From positions 1 to 64,000 of the forward strand of contig JAFEMH010007475.1 in assembly GCA_022495995.1 (NCBI GenBank): a DNA stretch of 64,000 nt, given 5' to 3'. Origin of the DNA: Adenophora triphylla var. japonica (lineage: Eukaryota > Streptophyta > Magnoliopsida > Asterales > Campanulaceae). Position 1 is the stretch's first letter, and every line of letters begins with the position of its first letter. Shown piece by piece: positions 48,894 through 60,333 of the stretch. Below the pieces are notes generated by a model that ran no database searches, was not told the origin of the DNA, and saw only the letters and a program-made list of their open reading frames with translations. The translations under genes and the position numbers were made by a program.

Positions 48894-51370
48894 GAAAAAA
48901 AAAATTATGTTTACGCTACTAGGAGAAATTTTGGAAGAGTTTGAAATATAGAGCATCACATAAAGACTATATATATTCTCCTCATTCTTTTAATTACTTT
49001 TAATAAAAGTAATATTAGTAAACTAAATAAAACAATTGTCTTTCTAAAGTAAATTGTATTCGTGCTTAGCACGGATACAATTGATTGAGTAATATGATTA
49101 AGAAAATATGCATGCATTAAGAAAATATTTTTTACATTTATAAATTTATTAAGAGTGTAGAATGAAATAATATAAAACTAGTGGACAACCCATGCTTTGC
49201 ACGAGATGTTTTTTTGTCAATTTATTTCTAATTTTATGTATAATTAGTAAATAAATGGTACAAAGTGATATTAAATAATTACTATTATAATATTATTTTA
49301 ATTTATCATAGTTGTATATTTAAATTCAAGATTTTATTTAAGCCACTTATTCTTAACTTATTTTTACCTTTTATTAAGTTTTTATAATTTGGATTTAATA
49401 CTTGATTCTATCTTTCACTAAGTTTATAGAAAGAAATGAATTTAACCTTTTTATTTCTGATCCTTTTTTAATCATTATACTTTTTTTTGAAAGACTTAAT
49501 TATACTTTTTAAAAATAACTATTTAGTTCAATAATAAACCTAAAGTATAATATCTCATATGTAATAATTTGATCTCAATTTGTAAAGTACCTTTAATTTA
49601 GTATGAATGTTTGCTTTTAAATTCAATAAAATTATTTTAGCACTTTTTCTTAATATATGTGAAGAAAGGCATTCAAATATTTCTTATAATGAAATAGCAA
49701 CAAAGATATACAAATTAATAAGTTATAGTGTCGATATATAAATAATGATATGTATGAGTAAAAATGTCTGGCATGAGTTGGTTATTCTTTCTTTTTCTTT
49801 TTGTTTAGTTATTTCAATAGCTTTAAAACTTTTGATATCATATATTATTTATTATGGAATCAATCCTCATATTGAAAGTATAATAAACACTTTCACCTAC
49901 CGTTTCACCATACACAACTAATACAAAGTTATGTGAATTATTAAATCCAAAACCATATTAAAATAACTATCTAGTACTCATTCCTCAAAAACAAAAAATG
50001 AAAACTAAAGATTAAAGATTAAAGATTATAAACATACAAAGTGGGAAATTTGTCCTCGTGTACCCTCATGTACAGTACAACTGAATCAGATTTAAATATA
50101 TGTACGTGCAGAATGAGGGAAATTTGTTAAACACATGTAGTGTACATTTTTAAATAAATATTTGCCCCTTCCTATCTTCATGTAAAAAAATCATTGAATT
50201 TTATTTTTCACTTTACATTTGTAATACTGCAATCAATAAAAATATATTTTCATAAATCCACAAATACTGGGATGAGATAGATTAGGTATATATAAGTTTA
50301 CTTGAAATTTTGTTTTGTACATCTTGATATGATTCAAAACTCGTTTCCTTAAGTTGTCAATAACAGACGTACATCTCATAACCATCTTCTGTGTGCAATA
50401 CCAATTTATATCTACAACCATTACAATCATAACATAAATCAGTTTTATAATAATAACACAAATATATGTGATACATCAATTATTCATGTAAAAATAAAGA
50501 AGAACAAAGAGGTGGCTTATGCTTTGACTCAAGCATAGAGATAGATCCCGTGAAAGACACGCTTTGACTAGAGCATAAGGATAGATCCTGTGAAAGACAC
50601 ATAAAGGATATAAAAAATTGTCTATCTTAAGATAATTAATAAAAAGAACAGATAATAGCTCTAAAAATCCCATCATGATAGGATTTATATTATGTAAACC
50701 ATCAAACTAAATTATATCATCAAAGTAGAAAATTAGGGATGAAAATAAAACCAAAAACACAATATGTCAAAAAAATGTTATCTGAACCCATGAAACAAAT
50801 TTAAAAGAAGTGAGTTATTTTTTTCAGTTTGATGGAAACTATCGAAAAATTTGTTTCTATAAACTTCGACTCATATTTTTTGTTTCATAAACCATTTTAT
50901 ATATAAGTAGGCATTTATAGTTGTGTTCAAACATTAATGTTAGTAAAGACACTAGCCCTTCAACTTCTATAATCCATATGTTATTACATGAATAAAAATT
51001 ATATAATTATGGATAGAAATTGAAACTCATATTATTAGATAGTTGAGTAACTAATATCTTTTCATTATCTATGTATGCTTAACAAATTAAAGTGATTGCA
51101 TGCATGAAATAATATAAGTTAAACATCAAATAGATTTGCAATGAATATATTTTAATTATACGTTTGCTAAAGACTTTTAAGCTCATAACCTTCATCCTAG
51201 CATTTAATTGTTTAACGGATAATCATATTAATTCTTATGAAAATTCTATTCTAATGAATGTATTAAATGAAATAATTAATATATTTTTTATTGGCTTAGT
51301 AGTTTAAATGTTGGTGACGCTTATATCTCATTTAGTGATAATTTTTTTAAATATTTGTTATCTACTTTAT

Positions 51371-51373
<3 letters not shown>

Positions 51374-51419
<46 letters not shown>
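51374..51419. repeat. (TC)n(TA)n microsatellite
   Basis: About 25 bp of TC followed by ~20 bp of TA. Confidence 0.95.
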
Positions 51420-51898
51420 GCATGTATTATACCTAGTAGCCTTCAATAGTATAAATAATACTGATAATCGTTTGAATTAGTTAAAATTCATTAATATTAT
51501 TCTTTTAATTGGCTAAATTGATTGAGTAATATGATTAGCTATACAAACTTATAACATTAGTACACTCATAATAATTTATGTAATAAATTCAAATTAATGT
51601 AAACTCTTCACCTATCTTACCTCTTCTCTATTAGTATATATATTAACATGGTACTATATTAGTATTAAATAGTAGAATATGACTATCTATTACAATAGTA
51701 GAATGATATTGTCTATTAGTAATGTTTTCTAATCTATAACTATATAAAGGCTGAAGTGCAAAGCACTTCATTACGCCCCCTAATTTTTTTCGCTTAAACT
51801 AGAACCCAGACTAAATAGAGGCTAGGTTTATTACTCATTTACTAAACACACCCCCTTTAATAACCCGAAATAAAATTTGAAAATTTTGAGGGATATTA

Positions 51899-52446
51899 AT
51901 CCCACATCGTCTAGGAATTGAAATGCTAGGAAATGGAGTAGTATATATTGAGAGACCTTAGCATTTGAAAATCAATTGAGATATTAATCCCACATCGTCT
52001 AGGAATTGAAATGCTAGGAAATGGAGTAGTATAAATTTTGGGTCCTTTGGCTCCTAGTGAACACCAACTTTCTTGGTACCGGGCGCGCCTAAGTCACGCC
52101 TAGGGCACCTAATCACCGCCAAATGGCTCCTTAACTAAAACTTTTCAAAGCTCCTTAATTTCTCAAGAAAGCTTTCCATTTAGTATATATTGAGAGGCCT
52201 TAGCATTTGAAAATCAAATGGGATATTAATCCCACATCGTCCAGAAATTGAAATGCTAGGAAATATCCCACATCGCCTAGGAATTGAAATGCTAGGAAAT
52301 GGAGTAGTATATATTGAGAGGCCTTAGCATTTGAAAACCAAATGAGATATTAATCTCACATCGTCTAGGAATTGAAATGCTAGAAAATGGAGTAGTATAT
52401 ATTGAGAGGCCTTAGCATAGTGCTAGGAAATGAAATAGTATAAATT
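51899..52446 (+). promoter_or_regulatory. Array of plant snRNA-type promoters (USE + TATA)
   Basis: The plant snRNA upstream sequence element, RTCCCACATCG, occurs exactly at 51899-51909, 51987-51997, 52229-52239 and 52265-52275, and with one change (ATCTCACATCG) at 52353-52363. Four of them are followed after exactly 32 bp by TATATATT or TATAAATT (51942, 52030, 52308, 52396). Centre-to-centre spacing is about 41 bp, the four-helical-turn arrangement of pol II-type plant snRNA genes; pol III types are one turn shorter. Units repeat every 88 bp in pairs. No known snRNA follows. Confidence 0.8.
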
Positions 52447-52600
52447 TTGGGACCTTTGACTCCTTTGTGAACACCAACTTTCTTGGCGTTAGGCGGCCCT
52501 AAGGCGTCAAGGTCACTCCTAGGGTGCCTAATCACCGCCAAATGGCTCCTTAACTAAGACTTTTCATAGCTCCTTGATTTTTCAAGAAAGCTTTCCATTT
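52038..52600 (+). ncRNA. Two copies of an unidentified sequence downstream of the USE/TATA units
   Basis: After the TATAAATT boxes at 52030 and 52439 both copies read TTTTGGG(T/A)CCTTTG, then GAACACCAACTTTCTTGG, CACCTAATCACCGCC-like and CCAAATGGCTCCTTAACTAA, ending near 52190 and 52600. They are GC-richer than their surroundings and keep ~85% identity by eye. If the promoters work, this is what would be transcribed. It is not U1, U2, U4, U5, U6, U3 or 7SL as far as I can tell. Confidence 0.35.
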
Positions 52601-52970
52601 TCGTTTCCTGCCCACATACAGTTTTGGAATTGGAAAGTTGATCGATTTTGTCATTTCACATTTGTAAGATATTGACTTGCTATAAAGAAAAAAGGGGGAA
52701 AATAAAAGGGATAGATGTGTGACGTGCTGTATGGAGAGCAACTTCTCCTATTATTTCTAACTTTCTTTGAAATAATTTTTTATCTGTGCGTTTAACACAC
52801 GGGTGTAGCACTAGTAGTAACTAATATACTATGTTAATACTATTAGCTAATAGAAGAAAAATGAAAAGTCATGCTATCTTAGGACTCATCATGACGTGGC
52901 TTCACGAAACGTAAGATTCCACAAAACCTTGTCCACATGGCACCTCCATATCTTTTTGCCTTGACTTTTA

Positions 52971-52971
<1 letters not shown>

Positions 52972-53054
<83 letters not shown>
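52972..53054. repeat. (AT)n microsatellite
   Basis: About 80 bp of pure AT adjoining the family-2 Helitron end; the same position relative to the Helitron end as the AT tract at 47513. Confidence 0.95.
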
Positions 53055-53061
<7 letters not shown>

Positions 53062-53224
53062 AAATAAAAGTGTTAGATTTTTATTTTTTATGAAAATAAG
53101 TTTCTTCATTATTATATTTTTAATTATTTTAATCTAATAAATGCAGCCCCTTTTAAATTGATTTTTACTCACCCTTTTACTTTTTAAATTTACACTTAGA
53201 ATCCTTATAGTTGTCTAGCTTATT

Positions 53225-53443
53225 TTGATTTGATTTTCCTATTTTACCCTAAAAAATAAGGTCATATGCATTGTACATTTCCATTTAACTGAAAAAAATT
53301 GATGACGTTAGTCTCATATACCACATATACAAAAAAAATAATAAAAAAATCAGGTATGTTAAATGCAACAAAATGACTTTGGGTATGAAATTCAAAGTAC
53401 CCAATAGTTTGGTTACTTTTGATGCAATTTTTTTCATTCAAAT
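53225..53443 (-). repeat. Dispersed repeat, inverted copy of 37943-38165
   Basis: AAATGCAACAAAATGACTTT and flanking ~200 bp match 37943-38165 in reverse complement, with indels. Element type unknown. Confidence 0.65.
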
Positions 53444-53832
53444 TCATTATATTATTTTATTCTTAATGAGTTAATTTCATATTGGGTGTAATTAGGGGAA
53501 AACACAATTAAGTATATCAATTAAAGTAGTAGCCCAAAAATCAAATGCTACTGACTTTTACTTAAGTGATTGAACATAGGAGAGATACATATTATCCGTT
53601 TGGATGTTTGTTTTAATTGTTATAGTTAAATTAAAATCTTTTAAAACCAAACATTTAATTTATTGTTTATTATTGATCCATTCTCTATGTGATTCAACAC
53701 CTTTTTTTGCATATATTATATCGGTAACTTGTGTATTTGGAAAGGTTAACAAAATATTATATCAGTATTTGTTTTCAAGTTCACAATATATCATCGAAAT
53801 TAATGTTTTTGAGCTAAGGAGTTGCGATAAAA

Positions 53833-54037
53833 TCTCTCTATCTATATATAAAGGTTCAAGTGCATAAAGTACTTCAGCAAGCCCATTTTTCCTCGAAACA
53901 CGGATGGTTCTAGAATATTGATTTTGAATCAAATCGACTAATAAAAAAATTAATTATCTTAAATTAATTCAATTACCCTTCTCCTTCCTCTATTAATTAA
54001 ATGCAAATGAAGTATTTCTTCTTTCTCTTAGTCACTA
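53833..54037 (+). mobile_element. Family-1 Helitron 5' end, cut by the large Helitron
   Basis: A/TCTCTCTATCTATATATAAAGG then CAAGTGCATAAAGTACTTCAGC, like 38220 and 51733. After ~200 bp it meets the minus-strand Helitron terminus at 54038. The rest may lie beyond the window. Confidence 0.55.
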
Positions 54038-54041
54038 CTAG

Positions 54042-54065
54042 TTCATAGCCCGTCGAAATTCGACG
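54042..54065 (-). other. Helitron 3' terminal hairpin
   Basis: A 15-nt palindrome (CGTCGAA-A-TTCGACG on the plus strand, 54051-54065) sits 9 nt from the CTAG end. In Helitrons this stem-loop acts as the transposition terminator. Confidence 0.8.
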
Positions 54066-54109
54066 AGAATAATAAAGCTAATCAATTAAGAAAAACTGAC
54101 GCAAAGCAT

Positions 54110-54112
<3 letters not shown>

Positions 54113-54147
<35 letters not shown>
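54113..54147. repeat. (GA)n microsatellite
   Basis: About 34 bp of GA near the Helitron 3' end. Confidence 0.95.
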
Positions 54148-54149
<2 letters not shown>

Positions 54150-54337
54150 TTAAAACTATAGTACATAATTAAAGTTGGGTAGCAACTCATTATGATGAAA
54201 AGGTGAACCAAAAAAATCACATGTCATGGACATTTCTGGTGGATGATAAAACTCTTCGTCCATTAAATTTGTGATAAAGAAAACATATCAAAAGTTTACA
54301 TGACTGGCTTCATGGATATCAATCTCAACTGACTTAC

Positions 54338-54755
54338 CAAGCACCTGTTGAGCAGTCAAACGCTTCTTGGGATCTGGCTCTAACATCTGCCTCACAAGAC
54401 TCTTGGCATTTTCGGAAATTTGAGGCCAGGGGTCCCTTTTGAAATCAATAATTCCCCGAAGAATTGCAAGAGCAACACCTTGTTCAGTTTCTGCATCGAG
54501 AAATGTAATATAACTACCCATATATTCCTCAATTACAAAGCTAATCAAATTCTTTGAACCTACATGCATTCGGAGCCGGATTGAATAATATGCATATTAG
54601 AGAAAAATACCTGCCCAAAATGGAGGAACCCCGCATAACAAAAATATACAAAATAACTCCGGCACTCCATATATCAACCTCTGGTACATAATATCGCTTC
54701 AAAAATTTGGGTGCCATATAGTAAGGGCTGCCCACAATTTCCGAAAACCTCTCAC
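54338..54755 (-). pseudogene. Captured calcium-dependent protein kinase (CPK) exons
   Basis: Two exons with intact splice sites: 54755-54611 (acceptor TTTTTGACAG, donor GTATTTTT) and 54490-54338 (acceptor CGATGCAG, donor GTAAGTC). The first reads [16 protein letters not shown], the activation segment, then [15 protein letters not shown] (kinase subdomain IX). The second reads [20 protein letters not shown], then [31 protein letters not shown]. This fits plant CPKs, best the CPK7/8/32 type by memory. The APE motif is APK. An extra T in a T run (~54650) shifts frame before the CGVPPFW segment. The N lobe, autoinhibitory region and EF hands are absent. It lies between the helicase gene and the Helitron 3' end, the usual place for captured cargo. 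Confidence 0.85.
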
Positions 54756-55156
54756 CTGTCAAAAAGAAATATAGCACAAAAAGATCAGCAAATATTCGTA
54801 TGAACTATGAACCATTTCAATAGCTGAAATTCTTTGCCATCCTGTGTATTGACTACATTATCAATCATTCAACAACAAAAAAACGTTTTTAGTCTACTAT
54901 TATCATCATCAACATAGAGAAGAGCACGAGTATATTCATAACCAACAACTAACTCGGGAAAAAAATGTCGACTAACCTGCACATTAAGAAATTACAGAAA
55001 TATACAGTTACAGAACATAATTAAGAGTCTTTTCTTGCTGCACACAGAAAATAATGAAGAAACTAAGTATGTCTGCTGGCTTCACTAACAATGCTCAAAA
55101 CCAGCCATCATAGTATCAGGTAGCATGTGAATAAATGATTTCAACTAAATGTACTA

Positions 55157-55290
55157 CTCTCTCCGTCCCTAAATTAATGTCCAAAAATGCAAGAAATGAA
55201 CCTACACTTAGAGTTGACATTCAAAAACTGTACTACTCTCTCCGTCCCTAAATGAATTAATGCAACTATGAAAGTTCATAAATTTTGGAT
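55157..55290. mobile_element. Stowaway-type MITE fragments
   Basis: CTCTCTCCGTCCCTAAAT occurs at ~55157 and again at ~55237; neither has a matching right end. Inside the Helitron, 3' of the helicase gene. Confidence 0.5.
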
Positions 55291-57114
55291 TACCTCATAA
55301 TTTGTGAAAAACTTCTTTATAGACCACATTAGTAGTAACCTCGCTCGTTTCACCATCCTTTTCACAAATCAAAACTTTGAGCCCATTTTTGCTTGTAACT
55401 CTCGAGATTGCCACATACAACTGCGCGTGACTGAATACAGGTCGAGGAAGGTAAAGCCCAACATGAGAAAGTGATTGTCCTGACTCTTATTTATAGTCAT
55501 AGCGAAGCAAACATATAATGGGAACTGCCTACGTTGGAATTTAACAGGGAATTTTGTCATATCTGACGGGCTCAACATCATTCTGGGCACAAACACCTTC
55601 ATTCCTTTATTCTTTCCTGAAAGCATTCTTGCTTCAACTATATGTTTTCCCAGATTTGTAACGATCATTCTCGTTCCGTTGCATAATTCTGAAGCTTGAT
55701 CAATGTTTCTGAGTAGCATCACTATACACCCAACCTTCAGACGTATGGAATGGTTCGGCAATCCGGAGCATTTAATTGTATTAAGAAACTCAACAGAAAA
55801 TACATCCTCGTGGCCAGCAATATCTCCGTCCTCCTTGCTGATGCTATCAGAACTCATATACAACACTTCATCACTGGGCGACATCGACATCACATAATCA
55901 TTGATAGTATCTACTATCTCATTAGTTGGTGCCAAAATTGCTCTATCCTGAAAAAATCCATCAATACGCATATTGTGTAATATGTCAGGATACGTGTTTT
56001 CAACGATTGTTGCAATAGGATCAGTTGTATCTCTTATTAAAATATCATCGGGTAACTTAATGTCAACTTCTCCATCATTTTATTCACCGACATTCCCATC
56101 TCCTACCCGTAATATCCACTCAGCAAAATTTTTGATCTCTAGAACATTAGAAGAAGAAGAGGAACGTACCTACATTTAGGCAATGAATGAGATGAAACAT
56201 TTAGTTTCTGCAACAGGGAAATGTAATATGTAAAGAGTTTTAAATTAGATCATTTACCTGCAATCTCATGTTTTTTGTCAATTTTAGGACCTCACACGAA
56301 TTCCAAAGTTTAGATGAACTGATGGCAGCATGTACAATATCATGTCGGCTTCCTTTAGGCACAACATGCAATATTTGCCTGAAATATCCTCCAAACACAA
56401 CAACTAATCCACCAAAGGGCTTATCAGAGCAACGACCATCATTAGTAAGCATAATGTCCCAAAAGCTCCGGTCAATCGCCTCAAAGCAGTACTTGTGGGC
56501 CATCGGAGCCTCATCCCAAATTATCAGCTTCATTTTCTTTAGGAGACCACACAAATCAGAACCTGGCTTAATCTTGCTGCAAGTTGAACTTTCATCGACT
56601 TGTATGGGTATGCCAAATCTGGTGTGAGCAGTCCTACCCCTCAGAAGTAGCAACGAAGCTATACCGTTAGAAGCCACAGGAAGAACTATATCCATCCTAC
56701 TTCGCAAGGCAGAGCATAGTGTCTTCCATATGAAAGTCTTCCCCGTGCCACCATACCCATACAAAAAGAAAACTCCACCATCTCCTCTATCAATAGCCGT
56801 CATGATCTTTTCATAAACCATTCTTTGTTCTTCAGTCAAACATTTATGTAACCTAGAGTGCTCAGCCTTCATCTCCTCAAGATCATACGACATTTCATCC
56901 AATATTAGCATATTCTCCGCATCAGAAATTACAGAATTGCTTGGTTGAGGCATATCTTTAAAATTTTGTAGACCGCTACAATTCGCTGCCAATAACTTAT
57001 CAATCTCAGCCAATGCACAATTTTTAACTTGCTCTTCACTGAGTGTCAAACCTATATATAATAAAATAGATTGACATTAAAACGAAAAATGCTAAAAAAA
57101 TGATTAACTAAATA

Positions 57115-57328
57115 CTCCCTCCGTCCCAGCAGAAGTGAAACTTTTAGAAAACTTGATCAAACTTTAACCACTAATGTAAATACAATATACTCCCTCAGTA
57201 ACAAAATAGAAAGTAGGATTCTTACTTTGGGACGGAGGGAGTAATAATTTTAATAAAAATGAAAAAAATTGTTAGTCAAAGTTTGATCAATTTTACTAAA
57301 AGTGTGCCTTCTTCTAGGACGGAGGGAG
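57115..57328. mobile_element. Stowaway-type MITE in RepHel intron 2
   Basis: CTCCCTCCGTCCCAGCAGAA at 57115 and CTAGGACGGAGGGAG ending at 57328, with TA on both sides. It interrupts the 360-bp intron 57052-57411 and is itself split by a second small element. A fragment of the same family lies at ~61071-61110. Confidence 0.8.
57190..57241. mobile_element. 52-bp MITE nested within the previous MITE
   Basis: CTCCCTCAGTAAC at 57190 and GGGACGGAGGGAG ending at 57241, bordered by TA. It lies inside the outer MITE, so it inserted later, or is an internally deleted relic. Confidence 0.65.
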
Positions 57329-58576
57329 TATAGTTAAAAAACTAATCAATAGAATAAAAGATTGACCAAGATTATTAGTCAAAGTATGATCTAACATAAT
57401 AAAATATTTACCAGGATTGTTAAAATTCTTTTGATGCTTGTAGTTGACATCGTCTGACAGAACTTGCTAAGTTTGATTTCATACATCTTGTGGCCTCGAC
57501 ATACTATTAGATAATAGTAGCATCGCGAAAAGTCTTGACTTGCTTCTTTTATTCCATCAACATACTCCTTATCATCGTCTAACAATCCTAGTGCATAACA
57601 CGCTTTTTTGTAACCACCGTGCACTATATTATTTACAGTTCTCAAATCATCGTAACACGTAGCACCAGCAATGTGATTTAACATCAGCCTCAAATAGTAG
57701 ATATCGCCTGAATTGATGGGGACATGATAAATTCGTCCAATTGATGTGCCTCTCCTTCTAGGACGCCATTCTCGCTTTGACTTATCCCAAATAAAATGCT
57801 GCGGAAATTCGTAATACTTGTACTGTCGAGCCTCTGGATTCTCGCGATTGATCTTCATCCACTGTAAAAATTGTGATTGGCCAACAGTAGGCTTACCCAC
57901 AACATCCGTAAGATAATTGCCATCTCTGAAAGGAATGGTTTGGTCTCCCTCTAAATGGAAAGATAAGCGCTCTACAGCGGGTGTCCTATAATGGATATCA
58001 AATGCAAATATTCTCCACATCGCTTCACATTTTGAGACATATCGACAATCGATGTACCTTTTAATTTCATCATTCACTTCAAAACCTACCCCTATTCTGT
58101 CATTTCCTTTGCTGATATACTTGAATAAGTACTTTATTGATTTGCTTTGATTACAGTATTCCACGTTGATGTGAGCCCGGTACTTCAACAACAGCTGTGG
58201 ATTATAAGGCACAATATACCTATTATCAAGGAAAACTCCATTTTTGTCTACATTTGCCCCAGTGTCTCTCCCCTCCGGTAAACATAATATCCGTTCTCGT
58301 CAACGGAAGTGCCTTCATTAAAGCTTTTGGGGAAGTTCTTCGTGCATCTTTTGTTATCCATGCAAGGAGATTTTAGGTTAGCAACACCACAAGGACCATG
58401 CACCATATATTTTTTCACGGCCTCGTACAATTCCGGATCAGTCTCTTTATCGGGAAACTCAGCACTTATACACTTGTCGACATCCTCAGCGATTAGTGCT
58501 TGGTCTTTACTTTCGAGAAAAAGAAGAATATGAGCATGGGGAAGACCTTGTTTTTGAAACTCCACCGTGCAAACAA

Positions 58577-58792
58577 CTGCATAAAATAAAAAATGTGCAT
58601 AATTAAAATTATTGTACCAAAAAATAAAATATGTGGATTAGTTATTATATATAGCATCCGTCCTACTATAATTTGTAATTTTGATCAAGTTAACCAAAAT
58701 TATCAAAAAAATGTAGGACTGATGGATAAAACAATTATATTAACAAACGATATTCAACTACAACACAGATATATTGTGAAAGGATTACTTAC
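58577..58792 (-). other. RepHel intron 1 with MITE fragment
   Basis: Donor GTAAGTAA, acceptor TTTTATGCAG. GCATCCGTCCTACTATAATT at 58650 and GTAGGACTGATGGAT near 58725 are decayed Stowaway-type ends. Confidence 0.65.
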
Positions 58793-59702
58793 GCGCATTA
58801 GGCTTGCCAAAAAATTTCTTTTCCTTCAAATCCTTTACCAATTTATCAAGCTTCATCTTAAAAACCCTACATAGAATATCAGCCCTATCTTCCGGTCTTT
58901 GCCCCTCCTTCTGAACAAATATTGTAATTTCTGGCCACTTTGGATTGCAGGTAAACGTGATAAAGAGTGATGGATATCCTGTCCACCTGCAAATAGCTAA
59001 TGCATCTTGGAAATTCTGAGTCATCCACCGCTGTCCACCGGTGTATGTTGACGGCAACACAACTCGTCTACCCGCAGACGATGGATCAGTATCTCCTCTT
59101 AAAACTGCATCTGTAAGTTTCCTATAAGATTCGACCCTAAGAGCGGGTTGATTATGATGAATCCACTGAAGCCTCTGCGTGTCCATCATTATATACGCAT
59201 CAACCATAAACTGATGCAGTAGTCTTCCACTTCTCATAAGTTGGTGTCCTTCTGCAGACCTCTCTTGTAGTCGGAATGATAAGAACTCTTTCAAATAAAG
59301 ATTGGGTCGCTTTGACATTGGAGGCATATTTCTAGGAATATCGGTATAGAACCCATCTTCCCCATAAACAAACATCAGCGGGTACTGAAGAGGAAGATAA
59401 AATGGGTTGAACTCGTGTATTTGTTTGAAGTCACCACACCGTTTTTCAACTATAATGTCTCTCACATCAGGTGTATCTTGAATATCACCCCCGATAAGAG
59501 CTGCCACTTCAGAAGTTGTTGGCAAATTATACGTTCTTCCATCCTTAGATCGCTTTCCTATCAGTCTAAGCTTTACCTCACTCGAACCTCTCAACGAAAT
59601 ACGTTCTGCAGCTGTTCTGTAAATCTTCGCATACGGGTTGTTTTCATCAACCATTTTTCTTAAGTCCGCTACAATCGAGTAGTCAAATTCTGAACTCCCA
59701 GT

Positions 59703-60157
59703 GTTAAAAGTTTAAATTTCTAGAAAAGTAGTTAACTGAATAATTGTTAGGAATTTTTTTGTAACTGATCAAACTGTTGAATAAGGGGGGTGCGTATTGT
59801 TGCTTGTAGAAAGAAGTCTAAAAATAGTTTGAGAACAAATTTTTAAGGATGTACAGTTATAGGGAAAAAATCAACCTATTTTCTCACCTCTTTCTCTATC
59901 AGAATAAACTTAACATTGGCAGGCAACTTCAAGATGTTCTTTCATGGATCGGGCCTGTTCTGTGCATTTCTAACCAATGACCAATTTGATCTTCCTTTCC
60001 TGATAATACTGAAAAGAGATGGAAATTATCATTTGATCAATTGGGTGAACTTGTCCATGATAAGTTTGCAAATCAAAAGAAGATCAAGTAACCAACTAAG
60101 ATTAATCATTTCATCATGACAGAGTGACAGCAAATAAGTGCACATTCCAATTTTGTA
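59703..60157. other. Helitron spacer upstream of RepHel
   Basis: AT-rich. The stretch 60050-60110 (CTTGTCCATGATAAGTTTGC) recurs at 62267-62325 in direct orientation. No gene recognised. Confidence 0.5.
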
Positions 60158-60255
60158 CTACCTCCGTCCCAATGAATGCCTAAAATGGTCCAAATTTACT
60201 TTTGATCAAAAGCAAATTGGAGATAGTACGTACATTTATTTTGAGACGAAGGGAG
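60158..60255. mobile_element. Short Stowaway-type MITE
   Basis: CTACCTCCGTCCC and GAGACGAAGGGAG with TA on both sides, ~98 bp; inner TTTGATCAAAAGCAAATT resembles the element at 4542. Confidence 0.65.
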
Positions 60256-60333
60256 TATAAATTATAATATAACCCATTCCCAATTGATCAGAGTACAGGA
60301 GAAGGAGAGACAATCTCTTTCAGTCATTTAATC

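Larger units (their letters stand above)
47575..49105 (+). mobile_element. Helitron-like remnant with three degenerate direct repeats
   Basis: ACACGTGG/CACGTGGACAAGTTTT-type sequence starts three decayed repeats (47600-47670 with 48285-48430; 48475-48700; 48905-49050), each continuing to TTTAATGCTATAAC or a relic of it. A palindrome, GTATTCGTGCTTAGCACGGATAC, at ~49068-49090 resembles a Helitron terminal hairpin but no CTAG follows at the right distance. Confidence 0.4.
51733..52814 (+). mobile_element. Complete non-autonomous Helitron, 1,082 bp
   Basis: 5' end A/TCTATAACTATATAAAGGC at 51733. 3' end is the stem TGTGCGTTTAACACA (52786-52800), then CGGGTGTAGCACTAG ending 52814, followed by T. 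A/TC and CTAG/T are the standard Helitron insertion borders. It shares its first ~40 bp with 38220 and 53833. The cargo is not coding: it is a set of snRNA-type promoter units and two copies of a downstream sequence. Confidence 0.85.
49178..52975 (-). mobile_element. Helitron family 2, copy C, interrupted by a family-1 Helitron
   Basis: The minus-strand 3' terminus has hairpin GTGCAAAGCATGGG-like, decayed, then GTCCACTAG at 49181-49178, followed by T. The ~65 bp to the left also match the sequence left of copy A. The opposite end, near 52970, reads TATTAAAAGTCAAGGC on the minus strand. The insertion at 51733-52814 splits it. A frame at 50233-50430 shares VNLYIPNLS and ICGFMKIYFY with copy B. 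Confidence 0.6.
55295..59702 (-). pseudogene. Helitron Rep/Pif1 helicase (RepHel), decayed
   Basis: Rolling-circle replication initiator fused to a Pif1-type helicase. Exons: ~59702-58793 (frame from YSIVADLRKMVDENNP; FITFTCNPKWPEI), 58576-57412, 57051-56258, 56169-55295; introns are GT-AG and in phase. The HUH motif is GLPHAHILL (~58530); the two-Tyr motif is KYLFKYISKGND (~58120). The helicase has Walker A GYGGTGKT (~56750), Walker B IIWDEAPM (~56520) and LTKNMRLQ. GGDFRQ has become GGYFRQ. Lesions: a one-base frameshift in a G run at ~58270; another at ~57540; stops at 57480-57482 and 57468-57470 (both expected Trp) and 56080-56082; a frameshift at ~55485. The N-terminal zinc region is missing or lies behind another intron. 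The stop is at 55295-55297. Confidence 0.9.

Noticed and set aside
51899..52446. Actual U1, U2, U4, U5, U6, U3 or 7SL RNA genes after the USE/TATA motifs
   Set aside because: None of the characteristic 5' sequences of these RNAs follows the TATA boxes.
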